DNA of 59,856 nt from Chrysochromulina tobinii (lineage: Eukaryota; Haptophyta; Prymnesiales; Chrysochromulinaceae), in assembly GCA_001275005.1 (NCBI GenBank), contig JWZX01003346.1, positions 1 to 59,856 on the forward strand, read 5' to 3'. The notes under the pieces were generated by a model that was not told where the DNA came from, did not search any database, and saw nothing but the letters and a program-made list of their open reading frames with translations. Position 1 is the first letter of the stretch, and every line of letters starts with the position of its first letter. A program made the position numbers and the translations under genes. Positions 19,206-28,099 of the stretch are shown piece after piece.

Positions 19206-19255
19206 CAACATGCAATCAGCATGCAATCAGCATGCAGTCAGCATGCAATCAGCGT
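19206..19255 (-). repeat. Inverted copy of the CTGATTGCATG minisatellite
   Basis: About 50 bp downstream of the ankyrin gene. On the minus strand it reads GCTGATTGCATGCTGACTGC and repeats on, so it is opposite to the array in the intron at 18450-18641. Confidence 0.85.
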
Positions 19256-19480
19256 GTAGACCGGCACAGGTCATGTGTGCAGGGACCGTGACCCGGGTGA
19301 ACGTGTGGTGCGGTGTGTGAGGTGCGCGGGTGAGGTCACGAGCTGCAGCTGGTGAATTAGGTGTGAAGAAACTGTTGTGCAACGAGGCGAAGCGTGTGTT
19401 CGCGGAAAGTGTCAGGGTGTGCTCTTCGGTGTTTTGCCGAAGACGTCATCCATGAAAAGAAAATTCAGATGTTCTGGCGA

Positions 19481-19513
19481 AGTCAAGTCTTGACTTGACT
19501 TGACTTGACTTGT
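19481..19513 (+). promoter_or_regulatory. TTGACTTGAC array upstream of the 19544 gene
   Basis: Reads AGTCAAGTCTTGACTTGACT then three more TTGACT steps, ending about 30 bp before the ATG. CAAGTC and GACTTG form an inverted pair at its left end. Confidence 0.5.
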
Positions 19514-19543
19514 CTTCACACTTCTGACGATCTCAATTGCGCC

Positions 19544-20089
19544 ATGAGGACGCTCTCGTTGATGATCCTGCTGCTCCCTTGCACCGTGGCGATCGCCGCC
19601 GTCGACGCGTCGACGCGCCTGCTACCGTTGCGCCCACTCGTACACCTGCCAGCGCGTGCTGCCGTCGCGCATCTTTCCGTCAGCATGCCCGAGTCCACGG
19701 AGCAGCTCGAGCAGTGGCCGGCTGAACTGCTTGGACCTTGGGAGCTGCGCACGACGCAGCCGGGCTCGAGCAGCCGCATGTGGGTGGAGCTGGCCGACGA
19801 TAGGAGCTGCTCGTGCAGCGCCGCCGTCGGCAAGGGCAGCCGCTGGCACGCGATACGCCGAGGTGGCAAGTGGCAGCTGAGCTTCGTGCTGCTGGACAAA
19901 TTGAAGCGGGAAGTCAAGTACGAGGGCGAGGTGCGCGAGGATGACGGGACGTCGTCACGCCGGCTGGTGATCGCAGGATCCATCAACGGCCCGCCGCGGC
20001 GCATGGCCGGCCTCTCGGGCGCGGCCTTGAAACTGCAGCTCGAGCGCGGCGAGAAAGTGGGCGAGTTCGAGGGCTGGCGCTTGGAATGA
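19544..20089 (+). CDS. Unknown leader-bearing protein, possibly plastid-targeted
   Basis: A 181-residue single exon from ATG 19544 (GCGCCATGAGG). Residues 1-18 are a clear signal peptide (MRTLSLMILLLPCTVAIA). The next 25 residues are Arg/Ala/Leu-rich, like a transit peptide of complex plastids. The mature part looks like a small beta-rich domain: LGPWELRTTQPGSSSRMWVE, KWQLSFVLLDKL, VKYEGEV, RRLVIAGSINGPPRR and a closing GEFEGWRLE. This strand pattern recurs in small plastid proteins of unknown role. No enzyme motif was seen. Confidence 0.65.
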   Translation: MRTLSLMILLLPCTVAIAAVDASTRLLPLRPLVHLPARAAVAHLSVSMPESTEQLEQWPAELLGPWELRTTQPGSSSRMWVELADDRSCSCSAAVGKGSRWHAIRRGGKWQLSFVLLDKLKREVKYEGEVREDDGTSSRRLVIAGSINGPPRRMAGLSGAALKLQLERGEKVGEFEGWRLE

Positions 20090-20370
20090 TCGTTTAGGGA
20101 GGAAAGAGAGGAGCGGCTAGGTTGCATGGCGAGCGTTGGCGCAGACAAGGAGAGGGGCAAGATGCGCGTGGAGCGATCTGAGAGACACTCGACGTAGGTC
20201 GTAGCGTAACGTACGGTACAACGCTCAGCGCTCTCTGTGAACGCTTACTTGCGCTTGCGAAGCACAGACGTTCTCAGAAATCACCCTCAAGCCGCAGGCA
20301 GCTGTTCCGCTGTTCACGCCTCTCCGCGTCTGTGAGCACAGGGGTCTGCAACGCCGGGTTCACGATACGA

Positions 20371-23049
20371 ATGGCGGCCGCCGCTCCAAACGAGCCGAAC
20401 CTGATCAGAGTGGACGGAGCACCGCCGGGAGGGCCGTCGGCAGCTCTACCTCGCTCTCCTGATGCCGCAGCCGTCGCGCGAAAGCTCAAGCAGGCGATCG
20501 TGCAGTTCATGCATGGCGATTCCGACGAGCGCCTCGTGGCTGCCAGGGCGCTGTACGACACGGCGGGCGTGAGCATCGTCATGTGCAGGCAGCTGCTACA
20601 GGAAGCGGGCGCGGCGCTCGTCGCGGGGCTCGACGAGCAGCTGACCAACGACAAGGCGTTCGTGCTCGTCGTGCTGCTCACGCTCAAGCGGATCGCCGGC
20701 CACCTGACGATGGAGGTGAACGATCTGAGAGTCGCGCCGCCGCTGGTCGCGCTGTTGCGGTCGTCCACAGCGTCACTCCGGCGCCACGCCGCCGCCTTGA
20801 TCGAGCTGCTCTGCGCCGAGGACGAGGCGGCCAAAAGCTTGCTCAACGCGGGCGTCGCTCCCGTGCTCTTGCGGCTCGCCCTCGGCGAGCGTGGTGATGG
20901 CGACGACGGTGGCGGCGGTGACGACGCCGGTAGCGGCGGGCAGGGCGGAGACGCCGATCGCAGCGGCGGCCACGGCCGCCGCCGCCGTGGCTGCAGCAGC
21001 GACGACGGCGCAGGCATCAGCAGCGGTGCCGCCGTGTTATGCGCATGCACGGTGCTATGCCGCCTAGCTGAAGACCGAGACACGCGCTATCAAGTTTCGA
21101 CTGCCTTTGTCGAGCACACGGGCCTCGTGCTCGCGCTCGTGGCGCCTCTCGAGTACGATGCGCCCGCGGAGGCCAAGCAAGCGCAGCAGCAGGTGCTCCG
21201 CGCCATCGCCGCCCTCGGGGTGATAGGAGAGTTCAAATCGTCCCTCGCGGCAGAGGGCAACTTCATAGGCCTGCTGTTCCAGCTGCGTGACTCGGCGATC
21301 GCGGGCGTGCCGGCGCTCGCGCACGCGATCGCGGCACACTGGGATGACGACTTCCTCGGATGGGCCTGGCAGACGTGCGCCTCGTGCAAGCAGGTGCGCA
21401 GGATGGCCACTCTGAGGGCTGACGAAGCTCTGAGGGCTGACGAAGGGCGCTCTTCTTCTCTTAATAGCCTCTCTCTCCTCTCCCCCGCTCCTCATCCTCC
21501 CTCCACCCTCCTCCCCCACCCCGCGCAGGTGGCCGCCGAGCTGATGCTCGACCCCGAGACGCCCATCGGGCCCGCCGACGCCTCGGGCGGCGTCGAGCGC
21601 TACACCGTACAGCTCTTCACGGCCCATCGGATCCTGAGGGAGTTCCTCAAGCAGGCACGTTGATTGCCACTGATGGCCTGCCGTGCATGCAAGTGCTCAC
21701 CACAGCGCTATCGGCTCCCCGTCTGCCAATTGGAAGGCGATTGCGACTGATGACCTACAGTGCATGCACGCGCTCACCACGACGCTCCTCTCTTCCTCAA
21801 ACAGGCCGATGAGGTGACGCATGGCTTGCTGCGCCTGCAGGCACAGCTCGATGAGGGCGTGGCCCTCACCGAGAGGTACGCCGGCGTGCTTCGTCAGCGC
21901 TTCGTCATCGGCTCCGACCCGTCGGACGCGCCGGCAGACCCCGACGCGCCGCTTTCCGCTCCACGCGCCTTCGAGGTGCACAACCGACAGCTGGCGCGCC
22001 AGCTCGGAGACCCGCGGCCCTCGGCATGCAAGTGCTCACTACGGCGCACCCTCGCGTCTCCCCACAGGTGCACAACCGACAGCTGGCGCGCCAGCTCGAG
22101 GCCTCCGCGCAGCAGGTGCGCACAAGCTACCGGCAGCTTCTGCTGCACTGCAGCCTGCTCCTCGACGGCGAGCGGACCGTGCAGCGGGCCGAGGGACACC
22201 TTCGCGAGCTCGACGAGCTCGTTCGCGCAGGGAAGGCGGTCGAAGTGACGTTCCTGTGGAAGCAGCAAGCACACGTCGCGCTGCGCCGGGCGCTCATCGG
22301 CCTTTCGCTTCGTCTTGAGCTCCATGTGCGTGCCCTTCTCGCCCAACGCGAGGGCTCCGGCTCGATGCTCGGGCTCGCGGAGCAGGTGCGTCTCGTCAAT
22401 TTCCTCTGATTGCCTCTGATGGCCTCTGATTGCCTCTGATTGCCACTCTCGATCGTATGGTGGAGCAGGTGCGTCTCGTTCATGGCCTCTTGATTGCCTC
22501 TGCTGATGGCCTCTGCTGATGGCCTCTTCTTGCACGCGATCTTGACCCTCCGGGTCGCGGAGCAGGTGCTCGAGGGGCTTCCGCTGCTTCGGAAGGAGGC
22601 GACGGCACTCGAGGGGATCGCCGACGCCGCCGACCGTCTCAAGAGGCGAGGCCTGGGCGAGGGCGGGGCGGGCATGGAGGGGGAAGCGGCCATCCCTGCC
22701 CCCTCCCCCTCCCCCTCCGCCTCCGCCTCCGCCGCCTCCCTTTCGTTTGCGTCCCGCTCCCGACCGGCGCGTACGCTCACCGGCGTGGCGCACGCAGCCA
22801 GCGCCTCCTCGTTCACAGTCTCGAAGCGCCCCCCGCGCCGTGCCGCCTCCGCATCGCGCCTACTCCACCCAGGCCGCCTCGGTGGTAGCCTCAGTGGTAG
22901 CCTCGGCGGCTGCAGTGGCGGCTGCAGTGGCGGCGTGGCCAAATCGCCGAGCGGCGCGACCGCGAGCGCCGACGCAGCCGCGGCGGGAGCAGCGGCGGCA
23001 GGAGTAGATGCGGCGGCAGGAGCGGCGGCAGCAAGCGCGAAAGGCAGCA

Positions 23050-23086
<37 letters not shown>

Positions 23087-25738
23087 GAGCGGCGGCGGCG
23101 GCGGCGGCGGCGGGAGCTGGCCATCCAGTGGGGGCTACCTGAATCCGATCTCGGGCTCCGAGATCATGCCCAAGACGACGCCGATCTCGGGCTCCGAGAT
23201 CATGCCCAAGACGACGCCGATCTCGGGCTCCGAGATCATGCCCAAGACGACGTCCCCCCGCCATGCCCCCGCGTGGCTCAGCTTGAGTCTGAGCCACCCA
23301 AGCCTCGGTCGTCCACTCACACCCTCGGTGCTCACCTACCGGTCGTTGCCGGCGCGTGAGCAAGCGGAGGTCGCGAGCGAGACGCGACTCGCCCTCGCCA
23401 TGGCAGCGCGGCGCCACGGCTCTGCCAACGTCCTACTCACGGCGCGGTCGGCTGCGGCCGACCGACCGAGCGCCGTACCGAGCGAGGCGGCGCTGCTCCC
23501 CGAGCGCCGTACCGAGCGCACCGACGGCGGCGCGAGTGGCGGCGAGGGCGAGGAGGCCGAGGGCGGTGGCGCTCGGTACGGCGCTGACGGCGAGCTTGGC
23601 GACGACGAGGGCGGTGGCGCTCGGCACGGCGCTCACGTGCGCTTCGAGTCCGACGAGACGAAACCATCGATGACGAAACCATCGATGACGAACCCATCGA
23701 TGACGAAACCATCGATGACGAACCCATCGATGACGAAACCATCGATGACGAAACCATCGATGGCACCACGGCCGTCCCAGGCACCAGCACCGCCGACGAC
23801 GCCCGGTCGACCCTACTCCGCGGGCCTGCTGCGAGCGCCCAACACGGCGCTGTCGAGCGGCCGCCCCACCTCGGCCGCGAGCACGCCCAACACGACGCTC
23901 GGTCGACCCGGCTCGGCCACGTCCACGCGCGCGAGCCTCGCGGGCGTCGTGCTGGGCGCGGGCACGGAGCCGCCGAGCTTCGCGAGCAAGCAGAGGCTCG
24001 CCACGCCCTTCCTCGCGTCCGACCCGCATGAGCGCCGTCGACGACGCCAGATGAGCGCCCCTGGCGAGACTGAGCTGCGTGAGCTCGTGACGAACCCTTC
24101 CAAGCTCGGAGGTCGCGCGAGATTTCTTCGGCTGCAGCAGATCTTCGAGGGCATCGACGAGGACTCGTCGGGCGCGATCTCGCAGCGCGAGCTGCGCACC
24201 TTTCTCGACCGCGCGGGCCTCGAGGTCACCGATCGAGAGCTCACCTCTGATTGCCTCTTGATTACCTCTGATTGCCTCTGATGACCGATGATTGCCTCCC
24301 TCATCAGGTCTCCGATCGGGAGCTCACCTCATGGATCGACAACTCGGCATTCGACAATAACGGCGAGGTCGAGTTTGTCGAGTTCATCGAGGTCATCAAC
24401 ATGCTCAGCCGGCGCGCGCGTGCGTACGAGCGCGAGAAGGCGGTGCGCGAGTACGGCGGCGGCGGTGCGAGCCCGAATGGTGCCGAGCAGTCTCGACAGC
24501 AGGCGGCGGGGGCTGCAGGGCGTGAAGACGCCGACGCCGACGCTGACACCGACGGGGAGGGGGGGGCCGACGACGCCCCCTCCCCGCCTCCCGCCGCCGC
24601 CGCTCGGGCTGGCGATCTCGAGGAGCTCGAGATCGAGACGGTCCTCAATGAGTCCCGCCGCAGCGCCGCGCCGCCGCCGCGCTGTGCCGCGATGGAGAGC
24701 ACGCGCCGCAAGGCGGCTCTCTTGTCTTATTACCTGCCCACGACGCCCTTCCAGCCTATGGGCATCGTCCGCAGCGCCGCGCCGCCGCCTTTGCTCACGG
24801 CGGACGCGCGGGCGGACTCGGCGCACTTCCAGCCTGCCGATGCGGATGACCGGCCAGCGATTCAGATGCACCGGTCGGAGCTCGCTGATCTGTTCCCACA
24901 GGCGGCGCACTACGCCACCGCCCTCGTCATTCACAGCTTCGTCGAGCCCACGGCAGCTGGGGCGACCGGCGGCAAGGCGGGCGGAAAGGGCGGCGACGAC
25001 AGCACGTCCGACGGCGTCCCTCTCATCACCCTATTGCAGCTACAGGCTTGGTCTCGCCTGACCGGCTTCCCCGACCTCTCGCCCCTCTCGGGGCCCCAAT
25101 GGCTGACCGTCCTCCTGCGCCGGATGAGCGTGGTCCCGGGCACCGCCCTCGTACTTGGCCCTGACGGCGCACCCATGCTCACGGGCGTGCGCTGCGCGGC
25201 GCCCGCGGCACGTCTGCCCCCCCTCGCTGGCTGGGATGCGCTACAGCTATTAGCGTGGTTTCGGTGTGCCCGGCTGCTCGATCTGCCCGAGGCATCGCCG
25301 CGCACGCTCGCCCGACTTCCCCTCGATCAGCTGTGGCCGACGCTTGGCAACTGCGTCAGCCAGACGCGCTCGCTCATCGTCGCCAACGGCGGCCGGCTCC
25401 AGCCGCCACCCGCGCCATCAGCGGCGGCCGCGGCCGTGGCGCTCAAGGCGGCGCTCGCTGGGGGAGATCTCGCTGGGGGAGATGGCGAGGCCGGCGTGCC
25501 GTCCGTGGCGCGTGCCGCTGCGCCCGCGACGGCGCCCGGCGCTCGCGCAGCCTCGCGCTACGACCAGGGCGCCCGCGTCGAAGGCTCGGTGCTCCTCGAG
25601 CCTCCGCCGCCGCCACCGCCTTCGCATTTGGTCGCTGCCAAGCTCGCAGGCGCGCGCCACCGGGCGGTCATCAACGCCGCGCCTACGTCTCGCTTGCGGG
25701 CGCGCAACAGCCACATGCTGCGGCGCATCGACTCGTGA
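20371..25738 (+). CDS. Large armadillo-like and EF-hand protein, six exons
   Basis: Exons 20371-21393, 21529-21654, 21805-21975, 22068-22385, 22566-24224 and 24308-25738 join without a stop into 1,575 residues. The N-terminal part has armadillo-like helices (FVLVVLLTLKRIAGHLTMEV, VAPPLVALLRSSTASLRRHA). A Gly/Asp/Arg-rich loop interrupts them near 20890-21020. Residues encoded by 21.8-22.6 kb are helical (HNRQLARQLEASAQQVRTSY). A disordered Ala/Gly/Ser region with three PISGSEIMPKTT units and seven TKPSM-like units follows. An EF-hand pair then appears: IDEDSSGAISQRELRTFL and DNSAFDNNGEVEFVEFIEV. The C-terminal 400 residues are unassigned, with Pro/Ala linkers. Four of five introns belong to the introner-like class, and one (21655-21804) needs a GC donor. 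A calcium-responsive scaffold, perhaps ciliary, is only a guess. Confidence 0.7.
21394..21528 (+). other. Intron (135 bp), in frame
   Basis: CAG|GTGCGC donor, strong C/T tract, acceptor CCGCGCAG|GTG. Its length is a multiple of three and it has no stop, so retention would add 45 residues. It contains two copies of CTCTGAGGGCTGACGAAG. Confidence 0.7.
21655..21804 (+). other. Nested introner-like intron (150 bp), modules A+B twice, GC donor
   Basis: TTCCTCAAGCAGGC (21643-21656) and TTCCTCAAACAGGC (21793-21806) flank it. Only splicing CAG|GCACGT to AACAG|GCC keeps the frame, making a GC-AG intron. Inside, module A followed by B occurs twice: TTGATTGCCACTGATGG.. with GCATGCAAGTGCTCACCA (to about 21706), then GATTGCGACTGATG.. 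with GCATGCACGCGCTCACCA (to about 21779). Confidence 0.75.
21976..22067 (+). other. Introner-like intron (92 bp), module B, 33-bp perfect flanking repeat
   Basis: Bases 21974-22006 and 22066-22098 are identical. Donor GAG|GTGCAC lies in copy 1 and the acceptor CCCCACAG abuts copy 2. Between them is GCATGCAAGTGCTCACTACG and a pyrimidine tract. Splicing leaves a single copy coding Val-His-Asn-Arg-Gln-Leu. Confidence 0.9.
22386..22565 (+). other. Introner-like intron (180 bp), module A array, three repeat copies
   Basis: TCGCGGAGCAGGTGC occurs at 22375-22389 and 22555-22569, and a third close copy (TGGAGCAGGTGCGTCTCGTT) is inside at 22461-22480. The filler is CTGATTGCCTCTGATGGCCT-type decamers. 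It looks like two insertions at the same splice-competent site. Confidence 0.85.
23042..23115 (+). repeat. GGC trinucleotide run coding poly-Gly
   Basis: An almost unbroken GGC/GGA run within exon 5 of the large gene, encoding about 24 Gly with few Ser. Assembly length may be unreliable. Confidence 0.9.
23145..23252 (+). repeat. 36-bp tandem repeat, three units, coding
   Basis: Three near-identical 36-bp units encode PISGSEIMPKTT three times. Each unit holds an inverted pair GATCTCGG/CCGAGATC that could form a hairpin. Confidence 0.95.
23658..23762 (+). repeat. 15-bp tandem repeat, seven units, coding
   Basis: Units ACGAAACCATCGATG or ACGAACCCATCGATG encode T-K/N-P-S-M seven times, a disordered Ser/Thr-rich array suited to phosphorylation. 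The alternation A/C at one position marks unit types. Confidence 0.95.
24225..24307 (+). other. Introner-like intron (83 bp), module A, 24-bp flanking repeat
   Basis: Bases 24224-24247 and 24307-24330 match at 22 of 24 positions. Donor GAG|GTCACC, acceptor CATCAG|GTCTCC, phase 0. Filler: CTGATTGCCTCTTGATTACC and further TGATTGCC units. It splits the EF-hand pair. Confidence 0.9.
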
Positions 25739-26069
25739 GATGTGCTAGAGATGTGCGGCCATGCCCGATCGCTACACACATCGTTCGCGAGCGAATCTCT
25801 ATTGTACATGATATGGGCATGAAAGTGGTCGGCTAACGTAGTAGCACGATCGTTAGCCGTCCCGGGTAGGAGAGTAAGGAGGCGAGGAGGTAGTCAATAG
25901 TCAAGACAAATGAGACCGCAGGTGGCTTTCCTTTTTCGAACTTTTGGGGCATGCGTGATGCGAAACCGAAAGTCATTCGACTATCGACCCTTTTTTGTCC
26001 CGGCACGCCCGTCGACTCTCTGAAGAAAAAACGACCTCGTCCTCTCAGTGACACTTCTTGGACCGCGTC
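25739..26069. other. Intergenic, 331 bp
   Basis: Contains GTAGTCAATAGTCAAGAC near 25892, weakly like the CAAGTC motif. No gene was recognised. Confidence 0.4.
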
Positions 26070-27680
26070 ATGGGGAATATCGTGAGCATCAATCTGCCGT
26101 GCTGCTCGGAGCGCAAACCAGGAAGGCCGGAGCTGGACCCGGAGTGGAAGGCCACCCTGAGGCCACCCGTGTCTCCGAACGCTCGCGGATTCTGGAACGG
26201 TTTTGGAGAGACAAATGCTCGCGCCAAATGCACCACGTGGGCACTGGATGGACTGCCGCCAAAGGAGATTGAGAACGCGCGCTCCCTCGCTGCGGAAATC
26301 CTCTCGTACGCGAAGCGTGGGCAATGCGATCGAATCGAGACGCTGTTGGATGCCGAGGGCCTGTCCTTTGTGGAGACTCGTTTGCTGCTGAGTGCTACTG
26401 ACCTGGCTAATGGAGACACCGCACTCATGCTTGCTACTCGGCATGGGCACACCAGTACAGCCTACTTCTTGATCGAGAGGGGCGCCGATCTCAGCGCCCG
26501 CAATCGCGACGGCATGACAGCTGCCCAGCTGGGCGAACAAGAGGCCGAGCGCAGGAGGAGCGCAGCACTTCCACCAGAACCTCCATCAAGGGCATCTTGG
26601 CATGAGCGCGTTGCCATGCCTGCAAAGATCCGGCCTACGAGAAGCCTCTCCGTGCCGCAAGGAGCACGGGCTGCCATGTCGGAGCTGACCACGGTGCTTG
26701 AAGATCAGAGCCCTCGACGTGGTGCTCGTGAGCATGCTCTTCATGGCGCTCTGCATGGGGATCAGAGTGGGTCTCAGCACGGCTCCGAGCCTTACTCCGA
26801 TCCCGGTTCTGAGAGCCGTTCGGAGCCCAGCCGAGCTCCAAACGGTTCTCAGATGCCCTTCTGGATCTCCAAGGAGCGGCCGGGCAGCGCCTCGTCCTCT
26901 CGATCGAGCAGCTTCTCGAAGGCGAACCCGTCGCCGCGCGAGGTCGTCATCGACTGGAAGAGCGCGCGCGGCGACCCCAACAAGCCCATGAACATCTCCG
27001 TCAAGGACCTCGCCAAGAGGCTCAGCAGCGACAGTGACATCGCGGGCGAGGGCGGCGGGCCGGAGGCGGAGGCCGACATGGCCTTCCTCGTCCGGTCCTC
27101 TGGAAGCGCGACTCCGACAGAGACGAGCGAGAGCCTGAGCTACGCGGAGCGAGCGAGGGTCGCCGTCGAGCGACGCAAGTATGACGAGATCCGGCGTAAG
27201 AACGGCCTGGCCAGTGGGCCGACCTCGAGCACTACGACGTCGAGGACTGGCTCGAGGCATGGCTCGCGGACGAATAGCTTCTCCAAGAGCGGCGCGACGG
27301 TGGTGGAGGACGGGGAGTCAATCGGCGCTGCAGCGGCACGGGTCGCGCAACAACACGCCGAGTCGATTGCGTTGGCGTACGCCCGGCTGGTCGCGCAGCG
27401 GGATCGAGCTGACGATGAGGACGACGCGCACACGACTGCCTTGGCAGCCGAAGTGCACGCCGATGCTGACGCGCGCGTGGCGGCACGTGCGGCCGCTCAG
27501 CCGCCCTTGAGGGTCGGGCGCGTACCGCCGTCGCCACCTCCGCCGCCCCCGCCGCCTCCGCCGCCCCCGCCGCCTCCGCCGCCTCAGATGCATTTGAATT
27601 TGCCTGGGATCCCATTTCTCAACCGCGGGGTGCGTCACGCGGAGTCGTTCCCGATTCCGAAGAAGACTTCGGCGATCTGA
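26070..27680 (+). CDS. Ankyrin-repeat protein with predicted lipid anchor
   Basis: A 536-residue single exon. ATG 26070 gives MGNIVSINLPCC, a strong N-myristoylation site followed by a CC pair suited to palmitoylation; the upstream in-frame start lacks this. Ankyrin-type repeats lie near residues 90-155 (GDTALMLATRHGHTSTAYFL, GADLSARNRDGMTAAQLGEQ). The rest is Ser/Arg/Glu-rich and disordered, with a helical YAERARVAVERRKYDEIRRK and a polyproline run of about 17 coded at 27533-27585. The C-terminus is basic (FPIPKKTSAI). A peripheral membrane adaptor is likely; partners are unknown. Confidence 0.7.
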   Translation: MGNIVSINLPCCSERKPGRPELDPEWKATLRPPVSPNARGFWNGFGETNARAKCTTWALDGLPPKEIENARSLAAEILSYAKRGQCDRIETLLDAEGLSFVETRLLLSATDLANGDTALMLATRHGHTSTAYFLIERGADLSARNRDGMTAAQLGEQEAERRRSAALPPEPPSRASWHERVAMPAKIRPTRSLSVPQGARAAMSELTTVLEDQSPRRGAREHALHGALHGDQSGSQHGSEPYSDPGSESRSEPSRAPNGSQMPFWISKERPGSASSSRSSSFSKANPSPREVVIDWKSARGDPNKPMNISVKDLAKRLSSDSDIAGEGGGPEAEADMAFLVRSSGSATPTETSESLSYAERARVAVERRKYDEIRRKNGLASGPTSSTTTSRTGSRHGSRTNSFSKSGATVVEDGESIGAAAARVAQQHAESIALAYARLVAQRDRADDEDDAHTTALAAEVHADADARVAARAAAQPPLRVGRVPPSPPPPPPPPPPPPPPPPPQMHLNLPGIPFLNRGVRHAESFPIPKKTSAI

Positions 27681-28099
27681 GATGCGATCCTGACATTACG
27701 ATGTCGCTCTTGGGCAGCTGAGGCTCGACGGCGCGCGCGCACTGGCGGCAGAGGCGTCGCGCGAGGGGACGTCTGTTACGACTAACATGCATGCCGTGCT
27801 TACATGCGATCGCACCGTAGCTGCTTACATGTACGATGTCCCGGTATTAGTCTGAAGTAGCGAAGTCATGTAGCAAGTACGCTGTCGTGTACGGTACGGG
27901 GTACTCGAAGCGGCCTAGCGGCCGTTTACCCCGGCGTACGCAGGGTCGTGTATACGCAATCGGCTGTGAGTTGTGGTTTTATGGCTGCGAGCGTTTCGTC
28001 AGCCTGTAGCAGCACCGACACCCGTGCCGCGGTCCCGCGACCGTCACAGCTACCTTCACACTGTCTCGAGGTCTGTGCATTGACCATTGTTTCCGGGAC
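27681..28099. other. Convergent intergenic region, 419 bp
   Basis: Contains GTGTACGGTACGGGGTAC near 27892-27909, a short repeat of GTAC steps. No gene was recognised. Confidence 0.4.

Larger units (their letters stand above)
19170..19543. other. Intergenic, 374 bp, with repeat and motif array
   Basis: Holds the inverted minisatellite (19206-19255) and the TTGACTTGAC array (19481-19513). No gene was recognised. Confidence 0.6.
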
